Assembly (NCBI RefSeq): GCF_014692515.1
Contig: NZ_JACOIK010000001.1
Location: forward strand, 248,001-312,000
DNA: 64,000 nucleotides
Origin: Sphingobacterium micropteri
GTDB lineage: Bacteria > Bacteroidota > Bacteroidia > Sphingobacteriales > Sphingobacteriaceae
Reading direction: 5' to 3'
In this document: piece after piece, positions 53,001 to 61,226 of the stretch
Layout: each line of letters starts with the position of its first letter
Position numbering within the stretch: position 1 is the first letter of the stretch
Program-made: the position numbers and the translations under genes
The notes under the pieces: model-generated
Database searches by the model: none
What the model was told of the DNA's origin: nothing
What the model saw: the letters and a program-made list of their open reading frames with translations, nothing else

Positions 53001-54130
53001 GGAGGCGTATGAAGATCAAGGTTTAAATCAAAAAATAATCGACATAGGTTGTCGACTTCGCCTTGCATGTGTTTGCATAAAATGGCCCTTTTCTTCTCGA
53101 TTTGTTCTTCTTTTATCGAATGGCTTTGTCCGACGAATCCTTCGTAAAAATCGGTGAGAAGTCTTTCGCTTTTGCTATATGTACAAACGTTATTACACAG
53201 CGCCAGAAAATCATAACCTGTTGTGCCTTGGATGGGCCAATCTTGTGGGAGTTCTTCCTCTTGCTCTACTATCTTTTCAACAACGATATACGTGTTCGAT
53301 CCGCACTTTTTCCGTAGATCTCTTGTATATTTTGCTGGATTATAAAGACCGTCTATGTGGTCAATACGAAAGCCATCTACAATTTTTTTAGCGTGGAGTT
53401 CTCCGATAAAGCGATGTACGTCGTTAAATACGGCATCATTTTGTACGTTCAAACACATCAATCCGTTGATGGTAAAGAAACGCCGATAATTTATACGCTG
53501 ATCTGTTTCTGTCCAATGACAGAGCTGATAATGTTGTTTGGATAGGATATCCAATATTTTTTCTTTATTATCATTGATGTTATCCAAACATTGGTTTATT
53601 TCCTCGTAAGTGGAGGGTTTAACGGGAAGGCGATGATCGAAATAGGTAACATACAGCTGCTGCTTTTCAAGTATAATGTTAATTTCTCCCGATTGGACGG
53701 TTTCATGGAGATCCTTTCCCAGAATAGGAATCATTAGCTTTCCGTTCTCAAAGAATATACTATGATGTGTTGTGTCAAAATGGATGCTGTATGGGGACAG
53801 ATCGCCATATTCTAGGACGTCCATAAGCCAACTATTTTTAGGATGAAAGGCCATGTGGTTTGGAACGATGTCTTGCAACCACTTTATATTACGGTCGGCT
53901 AGTTGCTCTTTAAGTTTTATCAGCTGATCTAGTGTTCCCAGTTCCGGGTTGATCTTGTTAAGATCCGTTCCATCGTATCCGTGCACACTACCAGGCACCG
54001 CTTGTAGGATAGGAGAAGCGTAAATGGTGTCAATACCGAGATTATGCAGATAATCTATAATCTGCTCAAAATGTTGAAAATCAAAGTCTTTATTAAACTG
54101 AATACGGTACGTGCCGCTTGGTATGTCCAT
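50093..54130 (-). CDS. treY-malQ: Fused malto-oligosyltrehalose synthase / 4-alpha-glucanotransferase
   Basis: A 1345-residue fusion. Residues 1-846 are a complete TreY, which isomerises the reducing end of malto-oligosaccharide to a trehalose unit: SGTYRIQFNKDF start, nucleophile Asp257 in FRIDHIDGL, Glu285 in VVEKIV, Asp526 in THDTKRGED. Residues about 850-1345 are a complete MalQ, which transfers 4-alpha-glucan segments: PRSAGVLLHISSLPSRFGIGDLG, then IRLDHFRAF, VVEDLGDI and TGTHDNNTVVGWF. The junction, near base 51589, has no long linker. Both active sites look intact. The MalQ half could re-lengthen the short chains left over by TreY/TreZ. Confidence 0.93.
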   Translation of the reverse strand: MDIPSGTYRIQFNKDFDFQHFEQIIDYLHNLGIDTIYASPILQAVPGSVHGYDGTDLNKINPELGTLDQLIKLKEQLADRNIKWLQDIVPNHMAFHPKNSWLMDVLEYGDLSPYSIHFDTTHHSIFFENGKLMIPILGKDLHETVQSGEINIILEKQQLYVTYFDHRLPVKPSTYEEINQCLDNINDNKEKILDILSKQHYQLCHWTETDQRINYRRFFTINGLMCLNVQNDAVFNDVHRFIGELHAKKIVDGFRIDHIDGLYNPAKYTRDLRKKCGSNTYIVVEKIVEQEEELPQDWPIQGTTGYDFLALCNNVCTYSKSERLLTDFYEGFVGQSHSIKEEQIEKKRAILCKHMQGEVDNLCRLFFDLNLDLHTPPISVQELRSAIQAFLVYFPVYRLYEENFPFSAEAYNAIMAVFDTILLKEADTIRGTLKLRDVIKRAQRESDLPYRKSAIIFFQRCMQFTGPVMAKGIEDTLMYTYNRFVGHNEVGDHPANFGISVSAFHSAMQKRQALWPSALNATATHDTKRGEDVRARLQVLTAWPEAWIEQVEIWQKIIKDHYEEDLPHPNDIYAIYQSMFGSYPMPDCPDDDFEDRFLNYVTKYLREGKEHSDWAAPNESYEQCVQRFAQFLLAKQGPFFPVFHAYLKRMADFGILNALAQLLLKFTCPGVPDTYQGTELWDLSFVDPDNRRQVDYTIRQQYLREIDELDNNSILPALWQERYNGKIKLWLLNTLLHLRQQYRLLFAEGEYIPLEVKGKYSEHILAYARKHQRDWLIVIVPLHLAAIAEIQNGVVQRVDWKDTTVILPNRLPVHWRHLLCAITGEGTALKLSSVFQDFPLAVVHYSEPPNPRSAGVLLHISSLPSRFGIGDLGPGAYDFARFLQSSGQRWWQILPLGPTANEQCHSPYSTRSAMAGNPLLISLEALVDEGLLTQKELETTTIDVCTQIDFARVESVKKEWLHMAFERADLANDPNFKTFCEEEAYWLDDYALFASLHNTYSDTPWYTWPEPYKSHNPQALAEFEAAHRSQLCEEKWTQYIFFRQWKKLKTHCGELGVHILGDVPIYVGHDSADVWAHPHLFSLETDGKLRSIAGVPPDYFNADGQLWGMPVYDWQAIKQDDYAWWIARLTHNSKLFDKIRLDHFRAFAAYWEVPAPNETAKNGQWKPGPGKDFFNTIKSTLGKLPFVVEDLGDIDEEVYELRDTFQLPGTKVLQFAFGDNMASSPHIPHHYDRNFFAYTGTHDNNTVVGWFNEELDDAAKERLSHYTSVTADKTNIADIMLKTAYASIADTIIVPLQDLLSLPGMHRMNNPANSTGNWSWVAPQAAFDDSIKTKLRHYMELYDRI

Positions 54131-54413
54131 TATAGTTTCGCTAAAATAAAGTTATCCTGAAATGAAGGAGATATTGTGATTTACTCCCACGTATATTGAA
54201 CGTTGAAGAGATGGTTTAGTTTGGAGAAAAGTAAGCATTTAGTCATAAAATGATAAAAGAAAAAATTTTCAAAACGAGATTAACATAACTGTGTTCTCTA
54301 TATACCTATGTGAAACAGCGATATACTAATCTTGCGATAATATTAGTTATATCGAGTTCTCATTAGCCAAAAAAAGAAATTGGATAGATAAAATTGAAAC
54401 TAAATAATTTACC
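54131..54413. other. Divergent intergenic region between treY-malQ and the nucleotidyltransferase genes
   Basis: About 280 AT-rich bases that must contain the promoters of the minus-strand trehalose operon and the plus-strand nucleotidyltransferase operon. No clear TAnnTTTG box or palindrome was found on inspection. Confidence 0.4.
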
Positions 54414-54893
54414 ATGAAGATCGGAATAACTTTTTCTGCTTTTGATTTGTTGCATGCAGGTCATATTAAAATGCTGGAAGATGCTAAAGAACAATGTGAC
54501 TTTCTCATCTGCGGCGTGCAGACGGATCCTACCTTAGACCGACCAGAAAAAAATAAACCCACGCAGACTGTTTTTGAACGCTATATGCAATTGCGAGGTT
54601 GCAAACATGTAGATATGATCATCCCGTATGCGACAGAACAAGATCTGGAAGATATACTACGTTCGTATAAAATTCATGTGCGGATTTTGGGGGACGAGTA
54701 TAAGGACAAGAATTTCACGGGAAGGAAATACTGTGAAGAAAAAGGTATCCAACTTTACTTTAATCGTAGAGAGAACCGGTTCTCCAGTTCGTCTTTACGA
54801 AAAATCATTGCGAAGAAACAGCATGAGGAACCTGTTTCCATCGTTCATCTAAAAGAAAATATAGAGCTGCCGTTACAACGGCTAAATGCATAA
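54414..54893 (+). CDS. Cytidylyltransferase-like (TagD-like) nucleotidyltransferase 1
   Basis: A 159-residue protein of the HxGH nucleotidyltransferase superfamily, closest to glycerol-3-phosphate cytidylyltransferase. It has FSAFDLLHAGHIKMLEDAKE with the catalytic HAGH, a VQTDP loop, FERYMQLRGCKHVDMIIPY and a C-terminal SSSSLRK block corresponding to the ISTT(x)I(K/R) motif. The exact substrate cannot be read. A 145-residue paralogue follows 41 bases later. The two are the first genes of a plus-strand set divergent from treY-malQ. Confidence 0.85.
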   Translation: MKIGITFSAFDLLHAGHIKMLEDAKEQCDFLICGVQTDPTLDRPEKNKPTQTVFERYMQLRGCKHVDMIIPYATEQDLEDILRSYKIHVRILGDEYKDKNFTGRKYCEEKGIQLYFNRRENRFSSSSLRKIIAKKQHEEPVSIVHLKENIELPLQRLNA

Positions 54894-54934
54894 GAGATAC
54901 AGCGTAAAAGAATAATAGGTTTTAATAGTAAAAA

Positions 54935-55372
54935 ATGAAAGTAGGAATTATTTTTGGTGAATTTGATCTTTTACATTTAGGTCATCTCGTCATGTTGGAA
55001 GAGGCTAAACGGTATTGTGACCATCTAATTGTTGGATTAAAAACGGATACCGCAGAACAGGATCGAAACAGTTCACATCCGGCGCAAACCGTTGTCGAGC
55101 GGTTCATTAAATTGGAGGGTTGCCGGTATGTAGACGAAATTATTCCTTATGGATCGGACGAAGAATTAATGGACATGTTGCAATCCCTACCTATTGATAT
55201 TCGATTTGTAGAAGGGATGGTTTCGCATTTTCCGGGAAAAGATTATTGTCTGAAAGAAGGGGTTGAAATTCATTATACGAAGCGTAAACATCGTTTTACA
55301 AGTGATAGGCTACGAAAGGTGGTGACAGAGAAGGAACTTACAAAAGAGCAGCTGGTTAAAACGATCAACTAG
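54935..55372 (+). CDS. Cytidylyltransferase-like nucleotidyltransferase 2, paralogue
   Basis: A 145-residue paralogue of the preceding gene. It keeps the HLGH motif (FGEFDLLHLGHLVMLEEAK), the RFIKLEGCRYVDEIIPYG block and a RFTSDRLRK terminal motif, in which one Ser is replaced compared with paralogue 1. About half of the positions look identical between the two. Divergence in the nucleotide-binding C-terminal motif suggests different substrates or an inactive partner subunit. It is followed 27 bases later by the receiver-like gene. Confidence 0.83.
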   Translation: MKVGIIFGEFDLLHLGHLVMLEEAKRYCDHLIVGLKTDTAEQDRNSSHPAQTVVERFIKLEGCRYVDEIIPYGSDEELMDMLQSLPIDIRFVEGMVSHFPGKDYCLKEGVEIHYTKRKHRFTSDRLRKVVTEKELTKEQLVKTIN

Positions 55373-55399
55373 AATCTTAGCAGAAAACAAGAGTAAAAT

Positions 55400-55834
55400 A
55401 TGAACAGGGTAACAGTAGGCATTGTAAGCAATAATAGGAGGTTGCGGGTCGCATATAGATTATTATTTGAACAGGAGACGGAGGGGTATGTGGAGGTTCT
55501 ATGGGATGCCGTTTTGGGTGACGAGGTCAAATCGTGCCAAAAATATTACGGCCAGCCGGATGTGCTCGTGGTGGATTATGAAGGAATGTGTGATCAGGCT
55601 TCTTTCGACTTGGAAGAGCTAAACTATATCTTTCCTGGAAGCAAATTTTTATTTGTCTGCGACGATTCCAATGCAAGTCGGACTCGGGAATTGGGAAAGA
55701 ATCTGCAACAATTTCTAATTTCAAAATATTGCTCTGTTCAGACTTTATTGTCCGCTATTTCCACTCTTATTTTGAAGACTTCTCCTCTTCTATTTCAACC
55801 CCAAAAAACAAGTTCATTTTCTATGAATAATTAG
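55400..55834 (+). CDS. Orphan receiver-like protein without an output domain
   Basis: A 144-residue protein with a CheY-like order: VTVGIVSNNRRLRVAYRLLFE, candidate acceptor Asp in DVLVVDYEG, FLFVCDDSNAS in place of the conserved Thr/Ser strand, and LISKYCSVQTLLSAI with a candidate conserved Lys. The acidic pair normally found after the first strand is replaced by asparagines (NN), so phosphorylation is doubtful. No DNA-binding domain follows; the C-terminus is a short polar tail. It is probably co-transcribed with the two nucleotidyltransferases. Function unknown. Confidence 0.6.
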   Translation: MNRVTVGIVSNNRRLRVAYRLLFEQETEGYVEVLWDAVLGDEVKSCQKYYGQPDVLVVDYEGMCDQASFDLEELNYIFPGSKFLFVCDDSNASRTRELGKNLQQFLISKYCSVQTLLSAISTLILKTSPLLFQPQKTSSFSMNN

Positions 55835-55914
55835 AGAATGCCTTCCGCAAATTCTTTCCAGAAACGGATATAACTCATGGTACCAATCTATTAAATTAAA
55901 GTTTCGAAATTACG

Positions 55915-56442
55915 TTATTGTTTATACTGTTTCAAATTAGGTATTACCCGGGGTAAGGCAATCTTAAACCATTGCGTATAAATTTCCGGATTTTGATTTA
56001 TATCCACTAAAATTTCGTTCAGATCCACCCATTTATAATCTTGAACTTCATCTTTGTTGATCTTCGGTTCCTCATTGGAGTAACCGATACAAACGTAATC
56101 GTACTCATTTTCTATCAAATTGTTTTCAACTTCAACTTTATAAATAAACGAATGCGAAAACTCCAAATCACAATCCAATCCCATTTCATACGTTAAACGC
56201 TCCGCAGCACTTAATAGTACGTCCTCTTCCCATTGGGGGTGGGAACAACAAGTATTGGTCCAAAGTCCAGCGCCATGATATTTTTGGTTTGCCCTTTGCT
56301 GTAAAAGAAGTTCACCTTTATCATTAAATATAAATACCGAAAAGGCCCTATGAAGGTGACCTTGTTTGTGGGCTTCCAATTTTTCCATTTCACCAATCGC
56401 GACGTCGTTATCGTCTACTAATATTACTTTATTTCTTTCCAT
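55915..56442 (-). CDS. idi: Isopentenyl-diphosphate delta-isomerase (type 1)
   Basis: A 175-residue Nudix-fold enzyme that interconverts IPP and DMAPP and so supplies the carotenoid pathway. It shows HRAFSVFIFNDKGELLLQQRA, the catalytic Cys in TNTCCSHP, the nudix helix region ERLTYEMGLDCD, and Glu near the metal site. Length is typical of bacterial type 1 Idi. It lies 29 bases downstream of the photolyase gene and ends the carotenoid operon. Confidence 0.94.
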   Translation of the reverse strand: MERNKVILVDDNDVAIGEMEKLEAHKQGHLHRAFSVFIFNDKGELLLQQRANQKYHGAGLWTNTCCSHPQWEEDVLLSAAERLTYEMGLDCDLEFSHSFIYKVEVENNLIENEYDYVCIGYSNEEPKINKDEVQDYKWVDLNEILVDINQNPEIYTQWFKIALPRVIPNLKQYKQ

Positions 56443-56471
56443 TTTTGCAGTTTAACATAGTTCTGAATAGT

Positions 56472-57773
56472 TCATTTTAACGCTTCTCCATATACGCGCA
56501 GCGCTCTGTCTCTTGCAAAGCTGTGTTCAACTATTGGTGGAGGGTAAGCATCGGTTCCGAACTCAGGCAACCATTTTTTTATATATTCTAAATTTTTATC
56601 GAATTTTTCTATCTGGGTAGTAGGATTAAATACCCGAAAATAAGGCGCGGCATCGCAACCTGATCCCGCTGCCCATTGCCAATTTCCATTATTCGCAGAT
56701 CGATCGTAATCGTTAAGTTTTTCAGCAAAGTAGGCTTCGCCCCAACGCCAGTCTACAAGCAGATGCTTGCATAAAAAACTGGCAGCAACCATCCTTACAC
56801 GATTATGCATATACCCCGTTTCGTTGAGTTGTCGCATACCTGCGTCCACCATCGGAAAGCCCGTTTTACCAGCACACCATTTTTCAAATTCCGTTTCGTC
56901 ATTCCGCCATTTAATACGATCATATTGCTTTTTGAAAGACTCCTGCTCAACGGCTGGGAAATGATAAAGGATTTGCATAAAAAACTCCCTCCAGATCAGT
57001 TCGGACAGCCAGATTTGATTGTGCTTGATAGCAAAAGTTACACACTTTCGAATGCTTATGGTGCCAAATCGTAAAGCAATGCCTAGCTGTGTTGTTTTTT
57101 GCACAGCAGGATAATCCCGAAATTTGTCGTAATGATCAATGATGGCAGCTTCTAATGTAGGATTTTCAAAAACCATATCTGTCTTTTTAAAACCAATGTC
57201 ATGTAAAGAAAGGATTTCTGAAAAAGATAGAGGATATAGATTTTCTAATTTTATGTTGTACGATTTGTAGTGTTCAGCCTTTAATTTTTCCCTCCACTTT
57301 TTAGCATAAGGCGTGTATATTGTATAAGGTGAGCTATCGTTTTTTACAATATCATTTTTGTCAAAAATCACCTGATCTTTGAATGCTTGAAAACGAATGT
57401 CACGTTCATTTAAAAAATTATATATTTCTGTATCGCGCCGGATGGCACTAGGTTCATAATCCCTATTGCAAAAAACGGTTTGGATCGCAAATTCATCGAC
57501 CAGCATTTTAAAGATATCAAGCGGGGCTCCGTAAAAAGTTTTGAGGGCAGAACCCCGTGATTTTAAAAGCATATTGATGTGTGTAAGTACTTGATGGATA
57601 TAATCTACCCGCCTATCATTTTTATTGGTCAATCTATCCAATATATTTTGATCGAAAATAAAAACAGGCAAAACAGGAAATTCTGAAGAAAGGGCCTGAT
57701 ATAGGCCTACGTTATCCGTTAAGCGTAAATCTCTACGAAACCAAAAAAGAGAAATTTTACTTTTTGCCACCAT
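56472..57773 (-). CDS. phr: Deoxyribodipyrimidine photolyase (class I CPD type)
   Basis: A 433-residue flavoenzyme that repairs UV-induced pyrimidine dimers using visible light. The N-terminal domain starts SKISLFWFRRDLRLTDNVGL (chromophore-binding alpha/beta). The FAD-binding half has LIWREFFMQ, the NETGYMHNRVRMV block and WQWAAGSGCDAAPYFRVFNP, all standard for class I. ATG at 57773 is preferred; the frame runs open to 57848 but the extra stretch lies inside crtY. The start overlaps the end of crtY by 17 bases, so the repair enzyme is translationally coupled to pigment genes. Confidence 0.95.
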   Translation of the reverse strand: MVAKSKISLFWFRRDLRLTDNVGLYQALSSEFPVLPVFIFDQNILDRLTNKNDRRVDYIHQVLTHINMLLKSRGSALKTFYGAPLDIFKMLVDEFAIQTVFCNRDYEPSAIRRDTEIYNFLNERDIRFQAFKDQVIFDKNDIVKNDSSPYTIYTPYAKKWREKLKAEHYKSYNIKLENLYPLSFSEILSLHDIGFKKTDMVFENPTLEAAIIDHYDKFRDYPAVQKTTQLGIALRFGTISIRKCVTFAIKHNQIWLSELIWREFFMQILYHFPAVEQESFKKQYDRIKWRNDETEFEKWCAGKTGFPMVDAGMRQLNETGYMHNRVRMVAASFLCKHLLVDWRWGEAYFAEKLNDYDRSANNGNWQWAAGSGCDAAPYFRVFNPTTQIEKFDKNLEYIKKWLPEFGTDAYPPPIVEHSFARDRALRVYGEALK

Positions 57774-58461
57774 ATTTTTTACGTTGAAATAGTTTGAAAA
57801 AATAGAGAACCAACAAAAACTGTGTGTAACCATAAACAGCATCTTCAATGGGAATGGTCAGGATTCTTATTCCTAAAAAATCAGTAGGGTTATAGTTTAC
57901 GATTGGCGCATCTAGCCCTGTGCCAGTTAGGATACCATTAACCGGAAAAAAACCTAACAATAATACGGTGAATACCAACGATGCTTTGCCAATCCAATCC
58001 ACTCGGGCAATAAGATGTAAATACACGAGTGTGGCTATGGCAGTGATTGCTGTTACAAGGGTGTATATTTTATCATCGTTCAATAAGGCTGTAACAGATA
58101 ATATAATCACACTCACAAAGACAATGATGTTGTTAAAAGCACTAAACCACGTTAAATTGAAAAATTTATCCAAGCAGAAATAAGTGAAGATGCAGGAAAA
58201 AGGAATACAAATAAAAAATAGCCATTCTTCAATAGGTAATCCGGCTAATATAATTCCCAGCGTATAATTCGTATTGAACCACCAGACACCACGGGCTGTA
58301 AACCAGATATCCCAAGCGATATAAGGGATGGCGACAATCGTAACTGAAAGCAGAAAGGTGCCGAAGTGTTTGTGAAATTGAATTCTCCTGTCAAAAGATG
58401 CGATAAAGCAAACAATGATCGTGAAGAAGTTAATCAATAGATAAGTATAGGGCTGTAACAT
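57757..58461 (-). CDS. crtY: Lycopene cyclase (fused CrtYc-CrtYd type)
   Basis: A 234-residue membrane protein with about seven hydrophobic segments. Two related cyclase units are visible: the first ends GIILAGLPIEEWLFFICIPF, the second has LTIPIEDAVYGYTQFLLV. This is the heterodimeric-type lycopene cyclase fused in one chain, which adds beta rings to lycopene to give beta-carotene. It overlaps crtZ by 1 base (TAATG) and photolyase by 17 bases. Confidence 0.9.
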   Translation of the reverse strand: MLQPYTYLLINFFTIIVCFIASFDRRIQFHKHFGTFLLSVTIVAIPYIAWDIWFTARGVWWFNTNYTLGIILAGLPIEEWLFFICIPFSCIFTYFCLDKFFNLTWFSAFNNIIVFVSVIILSVTALLNDDKIYTLVTAITAIATLVYLHLIARVDWIGKASLVFTVLLLGFFPVNGILTGTGLDAPIVNYNPTDFLGIRILTIPIEDAVYGYTQFLLVLYFFKLFQRKKYGGKK

Positions 58462-58916
58462 TATTTTTTGTTGAAGTACATTTTAAAATATTTGATAGGT
58501 ACCCATAAAAATCCAAAACACTCGCCGTGTTCCTTTCCCGTGTGTTTGTGATGTTGCTTATGTGCTCTCCTGATAGATAGCAAATACGGATTCTTGGTAT
58601 CTCTCAAAACTTTTATACGTTGGTGTATAAATATATCGTGTACAAAAAAATAAGCCGTACCGTATAATGTGATACCAACCCCCATGTAAAATAAATAATT
58701 GTATCCCGCCTCTGCTCCGAAGTACATCAGTGCAATAGCAGGCATGGCAAATATGACAAAGAACCAATCGTTCCGCTCTAACGAGCTATCGTGGTTATGG
58801 TCGTGATGGTCTTTATGTAAACGCCAAAGAAAACCGTGCATAATATATTTGTGAATAAGCCAGGTCGCGCCTTCCATCAATATAAAAACGAGGAGTATGA
58901 TTATAAAATTCATCAT
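58461..58916 (-). CDS. crtZ: Beta-carotene hydroxylase
   Basis: A 151-residue di-iron membrane hydroxylase that converts beta-carotene to zeaxanthin. The histidine motifs are in order: HKYIMH, HKDHHDHNHD, HDIFIHQR and HKQHHKH. Four hydrophobic segments flank them. It overlaps both neighbours (4 bases with crtB, 1 base with crtY), so it is made stoichiometrically with them. Confidence 0.95.
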   Translation of the reverse strand: MMNFIIILLVFILMEGATWLIHKYIMHGFLWRLHKDHHDHNHDSSLERNDWFFVIFAMPAIALMYFGAEAGYNYLFYMGVGITLYGTAYFFVHDIFIHQRIKVLRDTKNPYLLSIRRAHKQHHKHTGKEHGECFGFLWVPIKYFKMYFNKK

Positions 58917-59749
58917 AGGAAAGCCATTTTATAACGTAAATAGCTGGTGAGTGCAACGAATACTTTCTGCGTATTTGGAATTCTAATTCTGTTTGCCAAG
59001 ATATCTTCAGATGATTTCTTTTTAATCTTGCAGAACAACGAGAGATAGTATTTGTAAGCTAAGTATACACCGAACATAGAGGAAGTAGGAAGTTTCTTAA
59101 TACCAAGTAGGGCCTCCTTAAATTCCGTTTCAATTTCATTCTCGATTTGACTCTTTACGCCGTTATCAAATGCACACATATCGATACCCGGAAAATAAGT
59201 GCGTCCCAATGTCTGGTAATCGTCTTTCAGATCCCTTAAAAAATTCACTTTCTGAAATGCTGAACCCAACTTCATAGCATAGGGTTTCAACTCTTCGTAT
59301 TGCTTTTTATCACCTTCGATAAACACCTGCAGGCACATCAAGCCCACCACCTCGGCAGATCCGTAGATATAATCCTTGTACAGTTCCGAGTTGTAATCCA
59401 TCTTTTGTAGATCCATTTCCATGCTGTGAAGAAACTGCTTGATGAGCGTTTTATCAATGTGGTATTTATTAACCACTTCCTGGAATGATTGTAAAATAGG
59501 GTTTAATGCAATCCCTTCTGCTAACGCAATATCCGTTTCTATTTTGAGCCTATCAAGTAACTTTTTTTTGTCATAACCATGAAAACTGTCCACAATCTCA
59601 TCTGCCAATCTTACGTATCCATAAATAGCATAAACAGCTCGGCGTATCGTAGGGCTCAGGGCTAAGATGCCTAACGAAAAACTGGTGCTGTATTTTTCAG
59701 TCGTTTTTTTACTTACTTCGTAAGCTAACTCATCAAATAATCTTTTCAT
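58913..59749 (-). CDS. crtB: Phytoene synthase
   Basis: A 278-residue prenyl-condensing enzyme that joins two geranylgeranyl diphosphates to phytoene. It has the first aspartate-rich motif ADEIVD and the second, RDLKDDYQTLGR. The NFLRD segment is present before the latter. Length is typical. It overlaps crtI by 17 bases and crtZ by 4 bases. GGPP synthase is not in the window and must be encoded elsewhere. Confidence 0.95.
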   Translation of the reverse strand: MKRLFDELAYEVSKKTTEKYSTSFSLGILALSPTIRRAVYAIYGYVRLADEIVDSFHGYDKKKLLDRLKIETDIALAEGIALNPILQSFQEVVNKYHIDKTLIKQFLHSMEMDLQKMDYNSELYKDYIYGSAEVVGLMCLQVFIEGDKKQYEELKPYAMKLGSAFQKVNFLRDLKDDYQTLGRTYFPGIDMCAFDNGVKSQIENEIETEFKEALLGIKKLPTSSMFGVYLAYKYYLSLFCKIKKKSSEDILANRIRIPNTQKVFVALTSYLRYKMAFL

Positions 59750-61226
59750 AGCTTTCTATTTTTAGGTGTTGGATTTCGTTGGCCGCTATTTTTCCCGAAA
59801 TAATAGAAGGTGGTACTCCTGGACCGGGAACGGTCAATTGACCCGTATAAAATAAGTTGCTTATTTTTTTATTTTTAATCTTGGGCTTCCATACGGCTGT
59901 CTGTGTTAAGGTATTGGCAAGACCATAGGCATTACCACCATAAGCGTTATAATCGGATATAAAATCACTAATGCAATAACTTCTCTTATATTCAATTTTC
60001 GAAAATAAATCGGTTGTGCCTGTATGGCGTTCCACTCTTAAGAGCATTTCTTTCAAGTATCTTTCCCGTGTTTCTTCTCCATCTTCGATTCCGATAGCCA
60101 AAGGCATGAGTAGAAACAGATTTTCGCTGTTCTGCGGAGCAACATTTGCGTCTGTTTTTGAAGGACAACAAGCATAAAACAACGATTTTTCCGGCCATTT
60201 TTTTTCGTTATAGATGCAATCGATATGCTCGTCCAGATCATGTTCAAAAAACAGGGTATGGTGTTTTAGATTTGGGATGGGTTCCTTGATCCCTAAATAA
60301 TAGAGCAGACAGGATGGAGCAAAAGTACGCCGCTGCCAATATTTTTCATCATAGTTCCTGCGTTCTTCGGGCAAAAGAGTCTCTGTATGGTGATAATCGG
60401 AAGAAGCAATAACCGCGTCAAATTCGTGATATGCTCCATTAATAGTGAGTGACGTTATTTTGCCATTTGCCACATTTATTTTTTCGACCGTGTGATTGAA
60501 ATGAAAAACCGCTCCCTGATTCTCTGACACTTTTTGCATAGCTAATACCAATTGATAAAAACCACCCATAGGGTAGTGTGTCCCTAAGGCGTATCCTCCA
60601 TAATTCATTAAGCTATATAACGCCGGAATATGTTTAGGAGAAGCACCCAGAAATATCACGGGAAACTCCATTAAAGCCCGTAATTTTTTATCGGTAAAAT
60701 ATTTAGCAACATACGTCCTAAAATTTGTTAGTAAATCAAGTTTGAAAACACTTTTGGCAATTTTTGGAGAGGCAAATTCTAACCAGTTGTGGCAAGGCTT
60801 ATTAACGAAATCCTGCATACCGACTTCATACTTAAATTTTGCAGACCGCATGAATCTCTCCAATTGACGATCTGCTCCAACCTCTATCCGTCCAAACAAG
60901 TCTTTTAAGTCTTCGTACCGCTCCGGTATAGAAATTTTATCGTCAGCAAAAATCATCTCAAACTGTGGATTTAAAGAGATCAATTCAAAGAAATCAGCTG
61001 TTTTGCACCCAAAATCAGTAAAGAAATTTTCCATAATGTCTGGCATCCAATACCAACTTGGTCCCATATCAAAAACGTAACCCTGTTCTGTGGAAAATTG
61101 TCTTGCCCTACCTCCCGGTTGAGCATGCTGCTCAAAGACGTGCACCTCGTTTCCTGCTTTTGCAGCATACGCAGCAGCAGAGATTCCGGAAAAACCAGAC
61201 CCGATGATCGCTATTTTTTTACTCAT
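59733..61226 (-). CDS. crtI: Phytoene desaturase
   Basis: A 497-residue FAD-dependent desaturase that turns phytoene into lycopene. It has the N-terminal dinucleotide motif IAIIGSGFSGISAAAYAAKAG followed by EQHAQPGGRARQF. Near the C-terminus is LFYTGQLTVPGPGVPPSIISGK, the CrtI signature. Length and motif order match Bacteroidota CrtI. It overlaps the marR gene by 8 bases and crtB by 17 bases. Confidence 0.96.
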   Translation of the reverse strand: MSKKIAIIGSGFSGISAAAYAAKAGNEVHVFEQHAQPGGRARQFSTEQGYVFDMGPSWYWMPDIMENFFTDFGCKTADFFELISLNPQFEMIFADDKISIPERYEDLKDLFGRIEVGADRQLERFMRSAKFKYEVGMQDFVNKPCHNWLEFASPKIAKSVFKLDLLTNFRTYVAKYFTDKKLRALMEFPVIFLGASPKHIPALYSLMNYGGYALGTHYPMGGFYQLVLAMQKVSENQGAVFHFNHTVEKINVANGKITSLTINGAYHEFDAVIASSDYHHTETLLPEERRNYDEKYWQRRTFAPSCLLYYLGIKEPIPNLKHHTLFFEHDLDEHIDCIYNEKKWPEKSLFYACCPSKTDANVAPQNSENLFLLMPLAIGIEDGEETRERYLKEMLLRVERHTGTTDLFSKIEYKRSYCISDFISDYNAYGGNAYGLANTLTQTAVWKPKIKNKKISNLFYTGQLTVPGPGVPPSIISGKIAANEIQHLKIESYEKII

